From Spongilla lacustris (lineage: Eukaryota; Porifera; Demospongiae; Spongillida; Spongillidae), in NCBI GenBank assembly GCA_949361645.1, contig OX442434.1, forward strand, positions 497,048 to 561,047: 64,000 nucleotides of DNA. Direction: 5' to 3'. The position numbers and the translations under genes are program-made. Shown here one piece after another: positions 10,965 to 23,079 of the stretch; the stretch's first letter is position 1, and each line of letters starts with the position of its first letter. The notes beneath the pieces are model-generated. The model worked only from the letters and a program-made list of their open reading frames with translations. It was not told where the DNA came from and made no database searches.

Positions 10965-13900
10965 TGTTGTGTGTGTGTGTGTGTGTATGTGTGTATGTGT
11001 GTGTATGTGTGTGTATGTGTGTTGTGGCACATATGCATTTGCTCGGTTTCACATGCTGTATACACATTGTCAATGTATGCACATAGTGTAGTAAACCTCT
11101 TGTGTCCAATGGTCTTGTCTGATGACCTCATCGGGTCTGCATTCAGTTGGAATCTGTCAACCTTTTCAAGCTTGCCATAGCCTCTGGTTGTGCTCACACA
11201 GCTGCCATAGCCTCTGGTTGTGCTCACATAGCTGCCATAGCCTCTGGTTGTGCTCACACAGCTGCCTTGTCACCATGAAGGCAGTCATTTTGATTAGATG
11301 CAGCAACTCTATCACCTGTATTTGTTTTCTTCTGTTGTCATAACAATGTTATGGCCTATAAAGAACAAATTATGTTCCTTTGCAATTTCTAGAGCAGGCC
11401 CATCTTGATAGCGTATTAATCTCCCATAGTTCAGCAAGTGGTTCCAAGTACAGGGTGTGTGTGGAAATGTTATATGTGAGGGTGGGTCTATATTATGTAC
11501 ATGATTGTAACTAGGGAGGCATTATTTGGGGGTATATGTCTATTATGTAGATGATTTTAACTAGGGAGGCATTATTTGAGGGTATAGGTATATATATTAT
11601 GTAGATGATTGTAACTAGGGAGGCATTATTTGAGGGTATAGGTATATTTTATACACATCATTGTTAGTGAGGCATGCTTTCATGTAACACTGATGTGTGA
11701 TTTTTGTTGAGGGTCTGCCCTGGGCTTTCATACCCCAAGAGTTTGCAGCTTTTTGTGCATCCATTGCAACAATTGAACCATTCCCATTTATTGTTCCTTG
11801 CTCGCTGAACCTGTGCATGCGCAGCTGTGGTCGCAGCTGTGATGTTCATTTGTTGTCCATATGCTTGTTCATCACCTGGCAACCAGCATGGGATGTTGTG
11901 TATGTAACAGTGTTGTGTGGTACAATGGTGGTGTGTGAGGTGTGTGATGGTGTGTGCAGGTGTGTGGAAGTAGGTGGAGGTCATACTGGTGTGTGGTGTG
12001 TGGAGGTCATACTGGTGGTATGTGAGGCTTGTATAGAGATACTGAGAAATGCCCCATGTTGGAGATGGAATTTGGGAAGGGGGAGGAGGAGTATTCCGTG
12101 TACATGTTCTGAATTACCATATTTGCCTCAAACAGCTGTCACCGGAACGTCAATGATTGACCGAGGAAGAAATATTATATGTACGTCTGCTGTGGTGTTA
12201 AGGTGTTGGCCATCTAAGCACATTTGTGTGTGTGCTTATGTGTGTGTGCATGTGTGTGCATGTGTGTGTGCTTATGTGTGTGTGCATGTGTGTGCATGTG
12301 TGTGTACATGTGTGTGTGCATGTGTGTGTGCATGTGTGTGTGCGTGTGTGTGTGCATGTGTGTGTGCATGTGTGTGTGCATGTGTGTGCATGTGTGTGTG
12401 CATGTATGTGTGTATGTATTTAGACCTCATGGTATACTTTGAACTCACTTGTAGCTGTATCCAGGGATGGCACAGCTAGGCTGTGGGACTGTGGGAGTGG
12501 CCAGTGTATTGACACCTTGGCCACCCTGCAGTGTCCCATCAACGCCTGTTGCCTGGCAACCAGTACTCTGGGGTGTGGATCTGTCAAGGAGAAGCCATCA
12601 GGTAGGCTGGGGAGGAGGGGAGTGAAGGGACCAGGTAGGCTGGGGAGGAGGGGAGTGGAGGGACCAGGTAGGCTGGGGAGGAGGGGAGTGGAGGGACCAG
12701 GTAGGCTGGGGAGGAGGGGAGTGAAGGGACCAGGTAGGCTGGGGAGGAGGGGAGTGAAGGAACCAGTTAGGCTGGGGAGGAGGGGAGTGGAGGGACCAGG
12801 TAGGCTGGGGAGGAGGGGAGTGAAGGGACCAGGTAGGCTGGGGAGGAGGGGAGTGAAGGGACCAGGTAGGCTGGGGAGGAGGGGAGTGAAGGGACCAGGT
12901 AGGCTGGGGAGGAGGGGAGTGAAGGGACCAGGTAGGCTGGGGAAGAGGGGAGTGAAGGGACCAGGTAGGCTGGGGAGGAGGGACCAATTAGGTTGGGGGG
13001 GAGGGAGAAGAAAGTGAAGTGACCAGTTAGTATGGGGGAGGGGAGGTGGGTGGGAGGGAGGGAATCATGTGCATGTTAATAACATACCTTTGTTTGCTGA
13101 TTCCTCATAAAGTATTGCTCTCACTTGTGTACTACTTTTGGAAGCCTCTCTCACGCTACCTCTTTCACTTGCATTGTGGATATAGTGACAAAAGGCACTT
13201 ACAAAATGTTGTCCTTTCATCTCCTCTCACTCCTCCCTCACCTTCCCCCTTCCCTCCTCCCCTCCCCCTGTGTTTGCAGAGCTTGAGTATGGGACTAGCG
13301 ACAAGGTGGTCCTGTTGGCCTGTGAAGACGGGTCAGCTCATGTGTATGACATAAGCTGCAGGCAACTGGTGAGTATGTGCTTGCTTTTGTTAACACAGTG
13401 TGTTATTGGACCATGTCTGTGCAGTGTGTCTGTGTTCCCTTTTTACGCAGTGCGCTATTGCCCCAGTGTGTTCTGAAGTTGAATGTCACCTATCACCTAA
13501 ATATTGATATTTTATGCCCCATTATAAGTATTGAGAATTTGTTTTGTCTGCTGATTTGCCTAATAAGTATTCGTGTCATGTGAAGCGAAGCTGTTTAACA
13601 ATATACCTGATCAAATCACCACATATTGGGTTTTGATGTGGCTACCAATGGGTGAGGTTGCGTGGGACAGGTGGGATCATGTTATGGGCACATAAGGAAA
13701 CGGGGCCTGGTTGGTATTTGTGTAATGTCACTAATCACATCTGCTCTGTCTCCCATGAGACCAAACATGAAATATGGTTTTACATAAGGATGCATTATGT
13801 AATAAGTGATCATGTACATGTAGGTGTGTGTACATGTGCACTCATTCCTTCATTGCCAATGTACTTATCTCGGATTAGTACTACATTTTTTTGATACACA

Positions 13901-14094
13901 GGTGTCGACGTTTCGTGTTGGACACAACCCAGCTAACACTGCTGTCTTCACCAGGGAAGAGGGTGTGTTGTGTGGATATGAAGATGGTGAAGTGGCAAAG
14001 TTTGACTTGAGAAAGACGAGGTATTTGTTCTCACTCTGCATGGATGGTGGTTGCTAAAGTAACTTTTTAAACTTTTGTGACAATTACCTAAGTG

Positions 14095-14135
<41 letters not shown>

Positions 14136-15424
14136 TGTGTGTGTGTGTGTTGTGGCTTGTGGTGAATGTATGATGTGCTTAGGGTAAAGAGAATGCTGTA
14201 ACATGATCTGATGTGATGCACCAGGTGTGATGGGTGTGATGTGATGATGTGGTGGGTGGTGATGATGTGGTGATATGGTGGGTGTGGTATTGGTCCTTCA
14301 CATACATGTACATAAAAAAAAACTTCTGAGGTAACAGTATGGTCAGTATGTAACAGTATGGTCAGAATGGTTCCTAGGTAACGGTATGGTTCTATTTGTC
14401 CCACAGTGAGCCCATAAAGAGCTATAGCTTTGGTGCAGGGGCCATCTGCTGTCTTCTGTACCTGGGAGAAGGACAGGTGGTGTCAGGACATAGTGAGTGT
14501 GATCCACCACACCCCCACATCCCCTCAATCACTCATCCCCACTGTCACTACATCCCCTATGTTATATACTATGAAGTTGGCATGTGAAGCAGAACATGTG
14601 ATGTGCCATGTGATGTAGATTATATTGGCATGTTACGTGATGTAGATAATATTGGCATGTGATGTAGAGCATGTGATGTAGATAATATTGGCATGTGATG
14701 TAGATAATATTGGCATGTGATATTGGCATGCACATCTGCATGTGTATGGGCAGTTAATTATTAACACCACATTGGATTGTACACGTGCAAGCTAGAGCAC
14801 ATCTTAACACTAACGTAACGCTGCAGTACTACGTAACACTATTGTAACGCTGCAGTACTACGTAACACTATTGTAACGCTGCAGTACTACGTAACACTAT
14901 TGTAACGCTGCAGTACTACGTAACACTATTGTAACGCTGCAGTACTACGTAACACTATTGTAACGCTGCAGTACTACGTAACACTATTGTAACGCTGCAG
15001 TACTACGTAACACTATTGTAACGCTGCAGTACTACGTAACACTATTGTAACGCTGCAGTACTACGTAACACTACCATAATGCTGCAGTACTATGTAACAC
15101 TACCGTAACGCTGCAGTACTACGTAACACTACTATGTAACACTATCGTAACGCTGCAGTACTACAATAATTATTACCATTTGTGCATGAGACGTGATAAA
15201 ATGTCTACTACTTTCCTATCATTTTACATATCATTTTATCCATCACACATGCAGATGATGGTGTCTGTACATGCTGGAATCTTCAGAACGCCTCTGGTAG
15301 CCCAGTGCGACTCACAGGTCCAGATATAGATCATATCACTGCTGTGAGAAGAGCTGCTGACTGTGTTTATAGTAGCTGTAGGGATGGTAATGTAAGAAGG
15401 TACAGTGGAGCTGACCTCACCTGA
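9892..15424 (+). CDS. PAAF1: PAAF1, proteasomal ATPase-associated WD-repeat factor (N-terminus missing)
   Basis: Eight exons: 9892-10004, 10643-10793, 12136-12180, 12455-12601, 13280-13368, 13902-14020, 14407-14492 and 15255-15424. All phases agree. Diagnostic blocks match PAAF1: LWVWDADTGETR joined to RVLEGHVMDVQTCRFFPSG, LSGGMDMRLKIWSVQDG, MIDRGRNII joined to SVSRDGTARLWDCG, LLACEDGSAHVYD, and the end SSCRDGNVRRYSGADLT. PAAF1 is a WD40 propeller that binds proteasomal ATPases (RPT subunits) and acts in 19S/26S assembly. About 100 N-terminal residues are not found. The first exon could instead begin after the second AG at 9904. Introns are unusually repeat-rich. Confidence 0.88.
10370..10642. 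repeat. Minisatellite whose last copy supplies a PAAF1 3' splice site
   Basis: Seven or so copies of a roughly 38-bp unit (TGTTTAATTGAACCAGTCCC, then CATCCCTGTCCTCTTTGC). The final copy's CTGTCCTCTTTGCTCAG is the polypyrimidine tract and acceptor of the exon at 10643, so the acceptor region has been multiplied upstream without the final AG. Confidence 0.85.
10794..11030. repeat. (GT)n microsatellite starting at a PAAF1 splice donor
   Basis: The exon ends CATGGAG|GTGTGTGTG and the donor GT is the first repeat unit of about 235 bp of GT-rich sequence with GGGTGT and ATGT interruptions. Slippage here would not shift the exon boundary but gives many alternative GT dinucleotides. Confidence 0.9.
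11170..12420. repeat. Further repeats in PAAF1 introns 2 and 3
   Basis: Three 30-bp copies (GCCATAGCCTCTGGTTGTGC) at 11175-11262. Three to four copies of a roughly 60-bp unit containing TAACTAGGGAGGCATTATTT at 11455-11645. A GTGTGTGG-rich stretch at 11925-12015. A TGTGTGTGCA array at 12226-12416 just upstream of the 12455 exon. Confidence 0.8.
12601..12985. repeat. 33-bp minisatellite that duplicates a PAAF1 5' splice site
   Basis: About 11 copies of a 33-bp unit containing CAGGTAGGCTGGGGAGGAGG. The first copy is the real donor (TCAG|GTAGGC at 12601/12602); later copies mostly carry CCAG|GTAGGC. The unit is divisible by three and stop-free, so retained intron would be read as GRLGRRGVKGP repeats up to the stop at about 13017. 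Confidence 0.92.
14098..14150. repeat. (TG)n microsatellite in a PAAF1 intron
   Basis: About 25 TG units with one ATG interruption. Confidence 0.9.
14600..15165. repeat. Two minisatellites in the last PAAF1 intron
   Basis: A GATGTAGATAATATTGGCAT repeat at 14607-14735, and about 12 copies of a 29-bp unit (GTAACGCTGCAGTACTACGT) at 14806-15160. Degenerate copies at the 3' end suggest growth from the 5' side. Confidence 0.88.
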
Positions 15425-16734
15425 CCAGCTGTGCACTGCCCACTTTGTGTGATGAAATTGATTGTTCAATGGGCGCATAGCTATGGGTGAGTGCTTGACC
15501 TGGTAATATTCCAGGTCACAGTTTATTGGCCGGCTGTGTGATCCCACAGCTATTATAAATGCCACCATATGTCTGATAATCGTACCAGAGCTCTGTATTA
15601 TAATGTGCAGTATTTACGCACTGCAAGTTCAGAATATGGCTTGGGGCAATCCAAAACGTCTCCCCCATTTAGTGACCATCTGTATTGCCAATGGAAGGAA
15701 AATGCAGTCATTTAAATACTGATGATCTGATGTGTGTTGCATGGAGGTCCAGCTTCAACCTCTGTGAGTTTCTAGTGGAGCAGAGTACTTCATTATGCGG
15801 ACAATCATACCTACATATATGACCAGTCATACCTACATATATGACCAATCATACCTACATATATGACCAGTCATACCTACATATATGACCAATCATACCT
15901 ACATATATGACCATTCATACCTACATATATGACCAATCATACCTACATATATGACCAGTCATACCTACATATATGACCAGTCATACCTACATATATGACC
16001 AATCATACCTACATATATGACCATTCATACCTACATATATGACCAATCATACCTACATATATGACCAGTCATACCTACATATATGACCAATCATACCTAC
16101 ATATGACCAATCATACCTACATATATGACCAATCATACCTACATATATGACCAATCATACCTACATATATGACCATTCATACCTACATATATGACCAATC
16201 ATACCTACATATATGACCAGTCATACCTACATATATGACCAATCATACCTACATATGACCAATCATACCTACATATATGACCAATCATACCTACATATAT
16301 GACCAATCATACCTACATATATGACCAATCATACCTACATATATGACCAATCATACCTACATATATGACCAGTCATACCTACATATATGACCAGTCATAC
16401 CTACATATATGACCAGTCATAATAAGCCAATGATTGGATATTTTTGAAGCCTTGATCCAGATGTCTTTATTGGTGCACAGACTTAATGAGCCAAATCAAT
16501 AGGCATTTGGGCTAAAATCCTCATGCATCCATTTAGTGATTTTGTCCATAACATAGTGAATCATTATAACTTGTTCTGATATGATATGCATTTCCAATTA
16601 TCAATCAGAGTCCAGTACATATTATGTGGCATTAGTAATTTTAATTGTAGAACAAGTGATAAGATATATAAATAAAATTAATAGTTAAATAAATAATGAA
16701 CAATAAGTGATAAGGTGATTATGGTTATCAGTGT
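15425..16734. other. Convergent spacer between PAAF1 and FReD-1, mostly a 22-bp minisatellite
   Basis: About 28 copies of a 22-bp unit (CATACCTACATATATGACCA plus one variable position and T) at 15805-16420. The variable base gives three alleles, GACCAATC, GACCAGTC and GACCATTC, mixed along the array. Flanks are presumed 3'UTRs. No gene seen. Confidence 0.88.
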
Positions 16735-17588
16735 TCAGGCATTGGAGTACAGCATCATTTCAGTCCAACGCATGGTACTCTGGTTGTAATTAAACTGCCT
16801 CCAAGATATCGCGATAGGATTGGAAGGGTCTTGGAGAGGTGCGTAGGGTCCATTGAGGAATGAAGAGTAGCACCCTGTGAACCACCACCCTCCTTTTAGG
16901 TCTTTGGCACAGTTCTTAAAGGGCAGCAAATCATTATCACGATCCTTTGTGCTAAACTGCATGGAGTTGTGGTCCCCAAGAGAGTTCCCTGCTGTACCAT
17001 TGAATCCAGTGAGTAACATGGTGTAGTTTAGGTCTTCAGTTAGCACCACAAAGAAGCTGTAGTCTGCATATTTGAAGACTCCTTTGAAGTCTCCCAGATC
17101 CACTCTCAGCCCAACTCCTTTAGGATTGTAACCAGACTGCGTTAGTAGATGGATTGTGTCCAATCCTAACCAATGCTCACCCTGTGAGAGCAAGACAGTT
17201 GCAGTGATCAAGTGTACATTTGAATTAACACACTGGCATACCTCAAGAGAGCCAAAACCATTCTTGTAATCACTCCAAATCCTATCAAAGTTCACTGACC
17301 CATCCATCCTTCTTTGTATGACAGTAAACCCTCCTGTGGGAGTCATTCTACAGAAGACATCAAACTGTTGTGAGGCTGCAGATAGCTTGATAGAGTAGAC
17401 TCCAGACTCCCTCTGTCCTTTGTTCCAAGCATGTGAACAGTCATGGTAGGTATTGTTTGAAATATCACCTATGAGTCAGTGGCGCGGCATGGATGAAGTA
17501 ATAACGTGTCATGCACTTAAAACGACTTACCATTTGCTGTTGCGATCGATACAATGGTTGTTAGTGCCAGAATAATCATCCTTGCCAT
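16735..17588 (-). CDS. FReD-1, secreted single-domain fibrinogen-related protein
   Basis: Three coding exons: 17531-17588 (signal peptide MARMIILALTTIVSIATA), 17242-17468 and 16735-17181, giving 243 aa. The fibrinogen C-terminal domain is complete: [83 protein letters not shown], the calcium-site type motif [24 protein letters not shown] and LNGPY. Family members are secreted pattern-recognition or adhesion lectins; nothing N-terminal to the domain is present. A TATA box (17789-17796) and a 5'UTR intron (donor at 17723/17722) precede it. Nearly identical to FReD-2, including the intron between exons 2 and 3. Confidence 0.92.
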
Positions 17589-17788
17589 TTTTTGCTTAGA
17601 ACTGTTGACTGGAGGTTATACTGCATGGATAATACATGCATTATTATATAAACCTAGTATACATGTATGATCCTGCACGCAAACTAATACAGAGTAGTTA
17701 ATAGCATTCACGGATAACCTACCTGCACACGAAGTTCAGATCCTGAGATTGTTGCTTTGCACTGTATAAGCAAAGAGCTACCTGCATG

Positions 17789-17796
17789 CTTTTATA
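17789..17796 (-). promoter_or_regulatory. TATA box of FReD-1
   Basis: TATAAAAG within TATATAAAAGC on the minus strand, about 200 bp upstream of the ATG and followed by a 5'UTR exon ending GTGCAG|GTAGGT. FReD-2, -3 and -4 have the same arrangement or motif. Confidence 0.6.
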
Positions 17797-17912
17797 TACA
17801 TGATATGACCGGTCCGTCACGTGAGCTGCCCGGCGCGTATTTATAGCACATTTATTAATTTGACAATGGCCATCATTGGGGTACCGGTTTGGGGAATAGT
17901 TCGTTTGATACC

Positions 17913-18114
17913 TAGTTGGCCGTGGCCCGACCTTAGCATGGCGTAAGTTCGGGTATCAAACCTATACATGTATGAAGTTTGGCAATCGGTATCAATTAAT
18001 AAATGTGGCTTTATTGCCAGCTGCCGCAGGATGTACTTAATTAGGTGGTAAGCTTGTACAAAAAAAGTATAGGTTTGACACCCTTAGCGCTAAGGTCGGG
18101 CCACGCCCAACTAG
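17913..18114. mobile_element. Inverted-repeat element bounded by CTAG
   Basis: A roughly 200-bp element with about 55-bp imperfect inverted arms. The left arm begins CTAGTTGG, then CGTGGCCCGACCTTAGC and TCAAACCTATAC. The right arm is the reverse complement (GTATAGGTTTGACACCC to GCCCAACTAG). A nested GTTTGATACC / GGTATCAAAC pair surrounds the left arm. Probably a non-autonomous element. It lies between FReD-1 and the lectin gene. Confidence 0.55.
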
Positions 18115-18919
18115 TATATACCGTCGTGTGCGCAATGAATGTACACATACAACAGTGGATATCCACTGAATTATTCCAGTTAATACGTGCGCGCCTTCAT
18201 ACCCTCAATTGCGCTACTGAGAATCTGGTCTGTGACACTCGTCACAGATAGGCTCTATCGCTGAAGCGCTGTAATTACTATATGTACTTGTATTGAATAT
18301 CCTGCGAGCGAGAAATTATACGATGAAAAAAAAGTGCATCAAAGCGTAATTAAAACGTGGTTATTATGACAACGCATACACGTTACTATGTAGTTTTCAT
18401 TCAGTTCCGCTTAAGCGGGTATTGAAATCTTGTGATATGATATCATCTATCAGAGCTTCATTTACATGTAAGCCGGCGCGCCATCAAATAGTTCTACAAA
18501 ACAGGAATTAAAATTTAAAAAAAAAAAAAAAACTTTTGACATAGATCTACGCGATATTACATACATGTATATTACGCTGCGGGGTCAATTTATTTAATAC
18601 CTCATGCAGTAATACGTTTCAGCTTAACTTCTGCCGGTTTGCCTTGTATTCGGAACTCGCGTACGTAGCTTTAGTATGTTCTTTTAGCTCGCATGAGTAG
18701 TGTGATATAGCAAGCCTTCACTGCAAATTACTGAATTGACAACCTCTGACTCCTAGAATGGCATGACTTAATGACCCCAATGAAGTCGGTTGAACGTGAT
18801 AGCACTAAATCTTTTACATGCCGGTAAAGGTTGAAGTACAGCCGTGAGCCTTTATATAGTTCAGTGCTTTGTACATCAGCGGTGTGTTATACTGTTTTTG
18901 TTTAGCCGCTAAGGGGAAG
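18115..18919. other. Divergent spacer upstream of the lectin gene
   Basis: No gene seen. A TATA-like TTTATATAG at about 18851-18859 lies 60-70 bp upstream of the lectin ATG and is the likely core promoter. AscI-type GGCGCGCC and several ATG-poor AT-rich blocks were noted; nothing else is interpretable. Confidence 0.5.
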
Positions 18920-21169
18920 ATGGAGGTGAGTTATATGTCAGTCTAGGCTAGCACTACGTATACCGCATTGGATGAGCTAGAAACTATATATATGTAATAT
19001 CATCTTTTTTTGTAGTATCACTGCATAAAATCCTTCCTAAATGGATTTGTACTTGAAATAGCCGGCGGTGGTCGTGATAACGGAGCAAGGGTCGTGATAG
19101 GGCCGAAGAACAACCCTCCTTCTGATAACCAGCTGTGGCAGCTAGACTACCAACCAGATGGAACCTTCTTGATCATCTCCAAGCTCCATGGTAAGGCCCT
19201 GGACTGTGGAGGACAGACCGAAGGTACTAAGCTGATAGTGTGGGACCGTCATGGCGGAAACAACCAGCGGTGGAGGATGGAAGGGAACCACATAACGTCA
19301 GTGAGTGGCCTGGTGATGGATGTGGAACACGGCCACAAGGAGCATGGAACGCATGTAATCCTGTGGAACCGGAACAGTACCAGAAGTGATAACCAACTCT
19401 TTGAGTTGGAGCAAGCCGTAAGTCCATGCAACCACCATTTACGTTTACGTTTTTATCTTGGCGCGCGGCGCGGATGGAAATGCTGCGCCATTTTGAGTTA
19501 CATGTACGTTGTCATGTTGTCTCGTACCCAGACGCAATATCGTTAACGATCTCGTCTGGTACGAGACAACGCTGTAATATAGTTCAAACTTTAAACTGAA
19601 AAGCTTAACCTAACCACAATGGCTGTGGCCATTAGTACCACTGCAGTCTCCTCAATCAGTCTATCTACAGAATGTAGGAGGCTATGGACCACAGCCAGGA
19701 TACCAACAGCCTGGATATGGATTCCAGCCTGAGCCTCAGTATGGATCATGGCCTGGACATGAGCACAGGCCTGAACCTAGGTATGGACAACAGCCTGGGT
19801 ATGGACAACAGCCTGGGTGTGGACAGCCTGGGTGTGGACAACAGCCTGGGTATGGACAACAGCCTGGGTATGGACAACAGCCTGGGTATGGACAACAGCC
19901 TGGGTATGGACAACAGCCTGGGTATGGACAACAGCCTGGGTATGGACAACAGCCTGGGTATGGACAACAGCCTGGGTATGGATCACAGCCTGGGTATGGA
20001 TCACAGCCTGGGTATGGATCACAGCCTGGGTGTGGATCACAACCTCAAGTGAGTTTCTTTTGACAATATTTAAGACCTACTGAACACCAAGAACATCTTG
20101 GTGCAACTAATCTTCAGTGGCCCAGGTAATTTATCTAATGCAGCAGGTCTTCATGGTACTTAGCTGACTATTGTTCAAGGTCTGAAGTCATATTGGAACT
20201 TGTCTCCTAGCTATTGTTCAAGGTCAAGCCAGATTTGAATGGTCTCCAGTATGCACATGGCTGAAGGCACCCCCCCCCCCCCCCCCCCCCCCCCCCTTGG
20301 CCCTGCTGTGAATGTACCAGTATTGGCCTGCAATCATTTTGTATCAGAAAACACTTTTTATGCATAACCTTCAGCAAAACGTTTCCTCACACTAGTGCAC
20401 ACCCCTTTTAGTGCACACCCCTTTTAGTGCTGTCCCCTTCCCTCTTGTTCATACTCCCTTCTAGTGCCACACCCCCTTTTAGAGCCCCACCCCTTCTAGA
20501 GCCCCACCCCTCTTTCCCCCATGTTCAGGCACTCCCCAAACCAACTCTGGACCCCTGATTCAGTATTTTAAATCAAACTTCTGGTAGCCCACTGCACTAC
20601 CCGTGCTAAGCAAGTGCCATGCTCATGATAGGAACACCTGCCAGAGTTGTAGGAGAACTAATAACCTGATAAGATAAACTAGTACCTGCATGATAGACCT
20701 GGTAGATCTGGTAGATGTTGATGTGCTATACTTCTTAATGTAGTTTTCTCTTTCTTACCACCAGTGCAACTACATCCAGAGCCGCCTTAATGGCTTTGTC
20801 CTGGATATCATGCATGGCAGTCGTGATAATGGTGCGAGAGTTATTACGTACCCAAAGAACAGCCCCCCTGCTGATAACCAGCTGTGGCATCTAGACTACC
20901 TGCCAGATGGGACCTTCTTGATCATCTCTGAGCTTCATGGTAAGGCCCTGGACTGTGGAAGACAGACCCAAGGCACCAAGCTGGTAGTGTGTGACCGTCA
21001 TGGTAGTGAGAACCAGCGATGGAGGATGGAAGGAAACCACATTGTGTCCATGAGTGGATCGGTCATGGAGGTTGAGAAGGACTACAGAGAACTGGGTACT
21101 CCACTAGTCCTGGGGTCACGGAAGGGGCATCCTTCGAATGACCAGCTGTTCGATATCGTTCATGCGTAA
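18920..21169 (+). CDS. Two-domain ricin-B-type (beta-trefoil) lectin with GYGQQP-repeat linker
   Basis: Four exons: 18920-18925 (only Met-Glu), 19016-19417, 19671-20048 and 20765-21169. All junctions are phase 0, giving about 396 aa. Exons 2 and 4 each encode a roughly 134-aa beta-trefoil with three QxW/QxF-like repeats: [30 protein letters not shown] and [10 protein letters not shown] in domain 1; [30 protein letters not shown] and NDQLFDI in domain 2. The domains are clearly duplicates. Exon 3 (126 aa) is a Gly/Tyr/Gln/Pro linker of about 14 GYGQQP units (18 bp each). No signal peptide is visible, so the protein may be cytosolic or non-classically exported. Ricin-B folds bind galactose-type sugars; sugar specificity here is inferred only. 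The other frames across the repeat are shadows. Confidence 0.85.
19780..20046 (+). repeat. 18-bp coding minisatellite (GYGQQP) within the lectin linker
   Basis: In-frame array of about 14 units. Early copies have lost a Gln codon (GCGQP) and late copies read GYGSQP, giving a polarised variant pattern. Because 18 is a multiple of three, copy-number change only lengthens the linker. Confidence 0.88.
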
Positions 21170-22639
21170 AGTGACCTTGGCATAATTCAGTGTGCTCATG
21201 ATTGCATCACAGCATATCTTGATGGGCTAATGTGTGTAGTAACATGCTAAAAGATTTGAAATGGTAAATAAGAAAACTGGTAAACTTAATATAAATAGCA
21301 AGATATATATATATATATATATATATGCACCCCCCCTCCCCTCCCCCCCACATCGAGGGATTTTTTTAAGCTTGAAAAGGTAACTGGCCAAGTGTCACAT
21401 TACAAAATGGGCAGAACCGACATCTGGATGCATATTAATCCATTGGGATACACTGTGGCACATTGTAAGTTTTCTGATGCATGCATGTAGAACTAGACCA
21501 CAAACCTATGAAGGTGCAACCCTTGAAAACCAGTTATGCTTCATTGTCAGTTGTAATAGTACATGTAGGTCTGTGTCAGCTGACACTATATAAAGTGTTA
21601 AGATTTCAACAGTGGCCATGCAAGAGGTCTGTGCACTGAATAAATCTTGCCCCTGGCAAGCCTTCACCTCTTTAGTTACATGCAGGATGTGGTTACCAGT
21701 TGATTGCATCGGTTGGGTATGCACTGACACTTTTAGCAAAACTGCTTAATTTTTATGCTTTTAAACATGCATTATACACCTGTTCCTTTTGATAGTTGAT
21801 CATTCAACATCAGCATTGGGAAATGGAGGGGGTAAGGGGGAGGGGGGGTAAGCATGGAGGGCACACAATATATCAAGGCATTCTTCACACTACCACAGCA
21901 TATTCCACAGGAGGGAGGGGTGGGTATAGGCACTGGTTAAATAATGCCGGGGAACATTTACAGTCACACGATGTGATGCAGGTGATGTTGCATACACCAG
22001 AACCTTTTGTACTTGGCATTACTGAATGTTGCCTTACTTGTCCCGCCATATTCTGCTTTGAATCTTTTTTATTTTTTATTGGACACCTCTTCTTGTAATT
22101 TGAATGTTCATGCAGACGCTTGGTTGCAGTGCTACCACACCTTACAGGCATACACAAACAAGTGCACTCTTACTAATCATCTCACTTTAGTATCCCCACC
22201 TGCACCCCTGCATGCATGCATGCATATGGTGTTTACCTGTTCTACGAGTATTTTAATTTTAGTGTTAAAGAAAAGGACATTTTCATATGTGAGTAAGTTT
22301 AGGAAGTATCACCGCACACTTTGAAGGCCAACCTCACATCAGTTAGTTTTTATTAATGCATCTTTAATATCAAGGGATAAAAATGGTTGTGGTGGCAAAT
22401 AGTTGTATGAAAAGGAATTGTGTGATGAAGATCATCCACAAAGGTATGTGACCCCTCCCCACTTCCAGCCACCCCCAGTGGTGCAGGAGGAGGAGGTGTG
22501 GAAGGCTAAACATGACGAAGGCTGATATTGCATCCACCCCAGGATAGTGATAATTGATAGCATGAAAAATGCTTGTTGCGTGCAGACACTCCTTCAGTCT
22601 GGTGTGGATTTGCACTGCTACTCTGTGAAGTGTAGCCAA

Positions 22640-22860
22640 TTAGGCATTCAGCGGTAGCACATCCTGTGAGGGTAAAATACATGTACTTGCAATGATCAAG
22701 TGTGCACACTTCATTCTTGTACTTGTTCCAACTTCTATCAAGGCTGATTGATCCGTCCTCCATTGTACCTCTGGTGCTCAGGCGTCCAATGTGCAGAGAG
22801 CTTGAGTGTAGACTCTAGACTCTGCAAGCCTCTGTAGCTAACCATTCCAATGAGGGCTAC
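22640..22860 (-). pseudogene. Degenerate FReD exon 2 and intron relic
   Basis: The minus strand reads MEDGSISLDRSWNKYKNEV, matching the [17 protein letters not shown] region of the intact FReDs. It is preceded by a decayed GVYSI-like stretch and followed by ACACTTGATCATTGCAA, matching the conserved intron. Frameshifts and missing cysteines show it is dead. Confidence 0.7.
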
Positions 22861-23079
22861 CCAAGCAAAAAACATATATTAGATGCGCAGAATCCCTAAG
22901 CTGCTGGAAGCAGGAAAAACTTCTACTAAACTATGTTACATAATTGTTTGGTATCTACAGAGTACAACCAGGTGATGCCAATACTGATGACCACACCTTG
23001 ATTAGGAACAGAGTGAATGTCTATGCTATAGAACAGATTTGCTACAGAAGAGTTGAATGCCTAACAGAATGAAGTTCAA

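Noticed and set aside
15805..16420. CRISPR-like appearance of regular repeats
   Set aside because: The units are contiguous 22-bp minisatellite copies with no unique spacers, in a eukaryotic genome.
18045..18251. 68-codon open frame overlapping the CTAG element
   Set aside because: No start context, no homology recognised, and it overlaps an inverted-repeat arm.
19684..20083. Alternative frames across the GYGQQP repeat (MDNSLG, WVWTTA, HTQAVV repeats)
   Set aside because: Only the GYGQQP frame joins the flanking lectin exons in phase.
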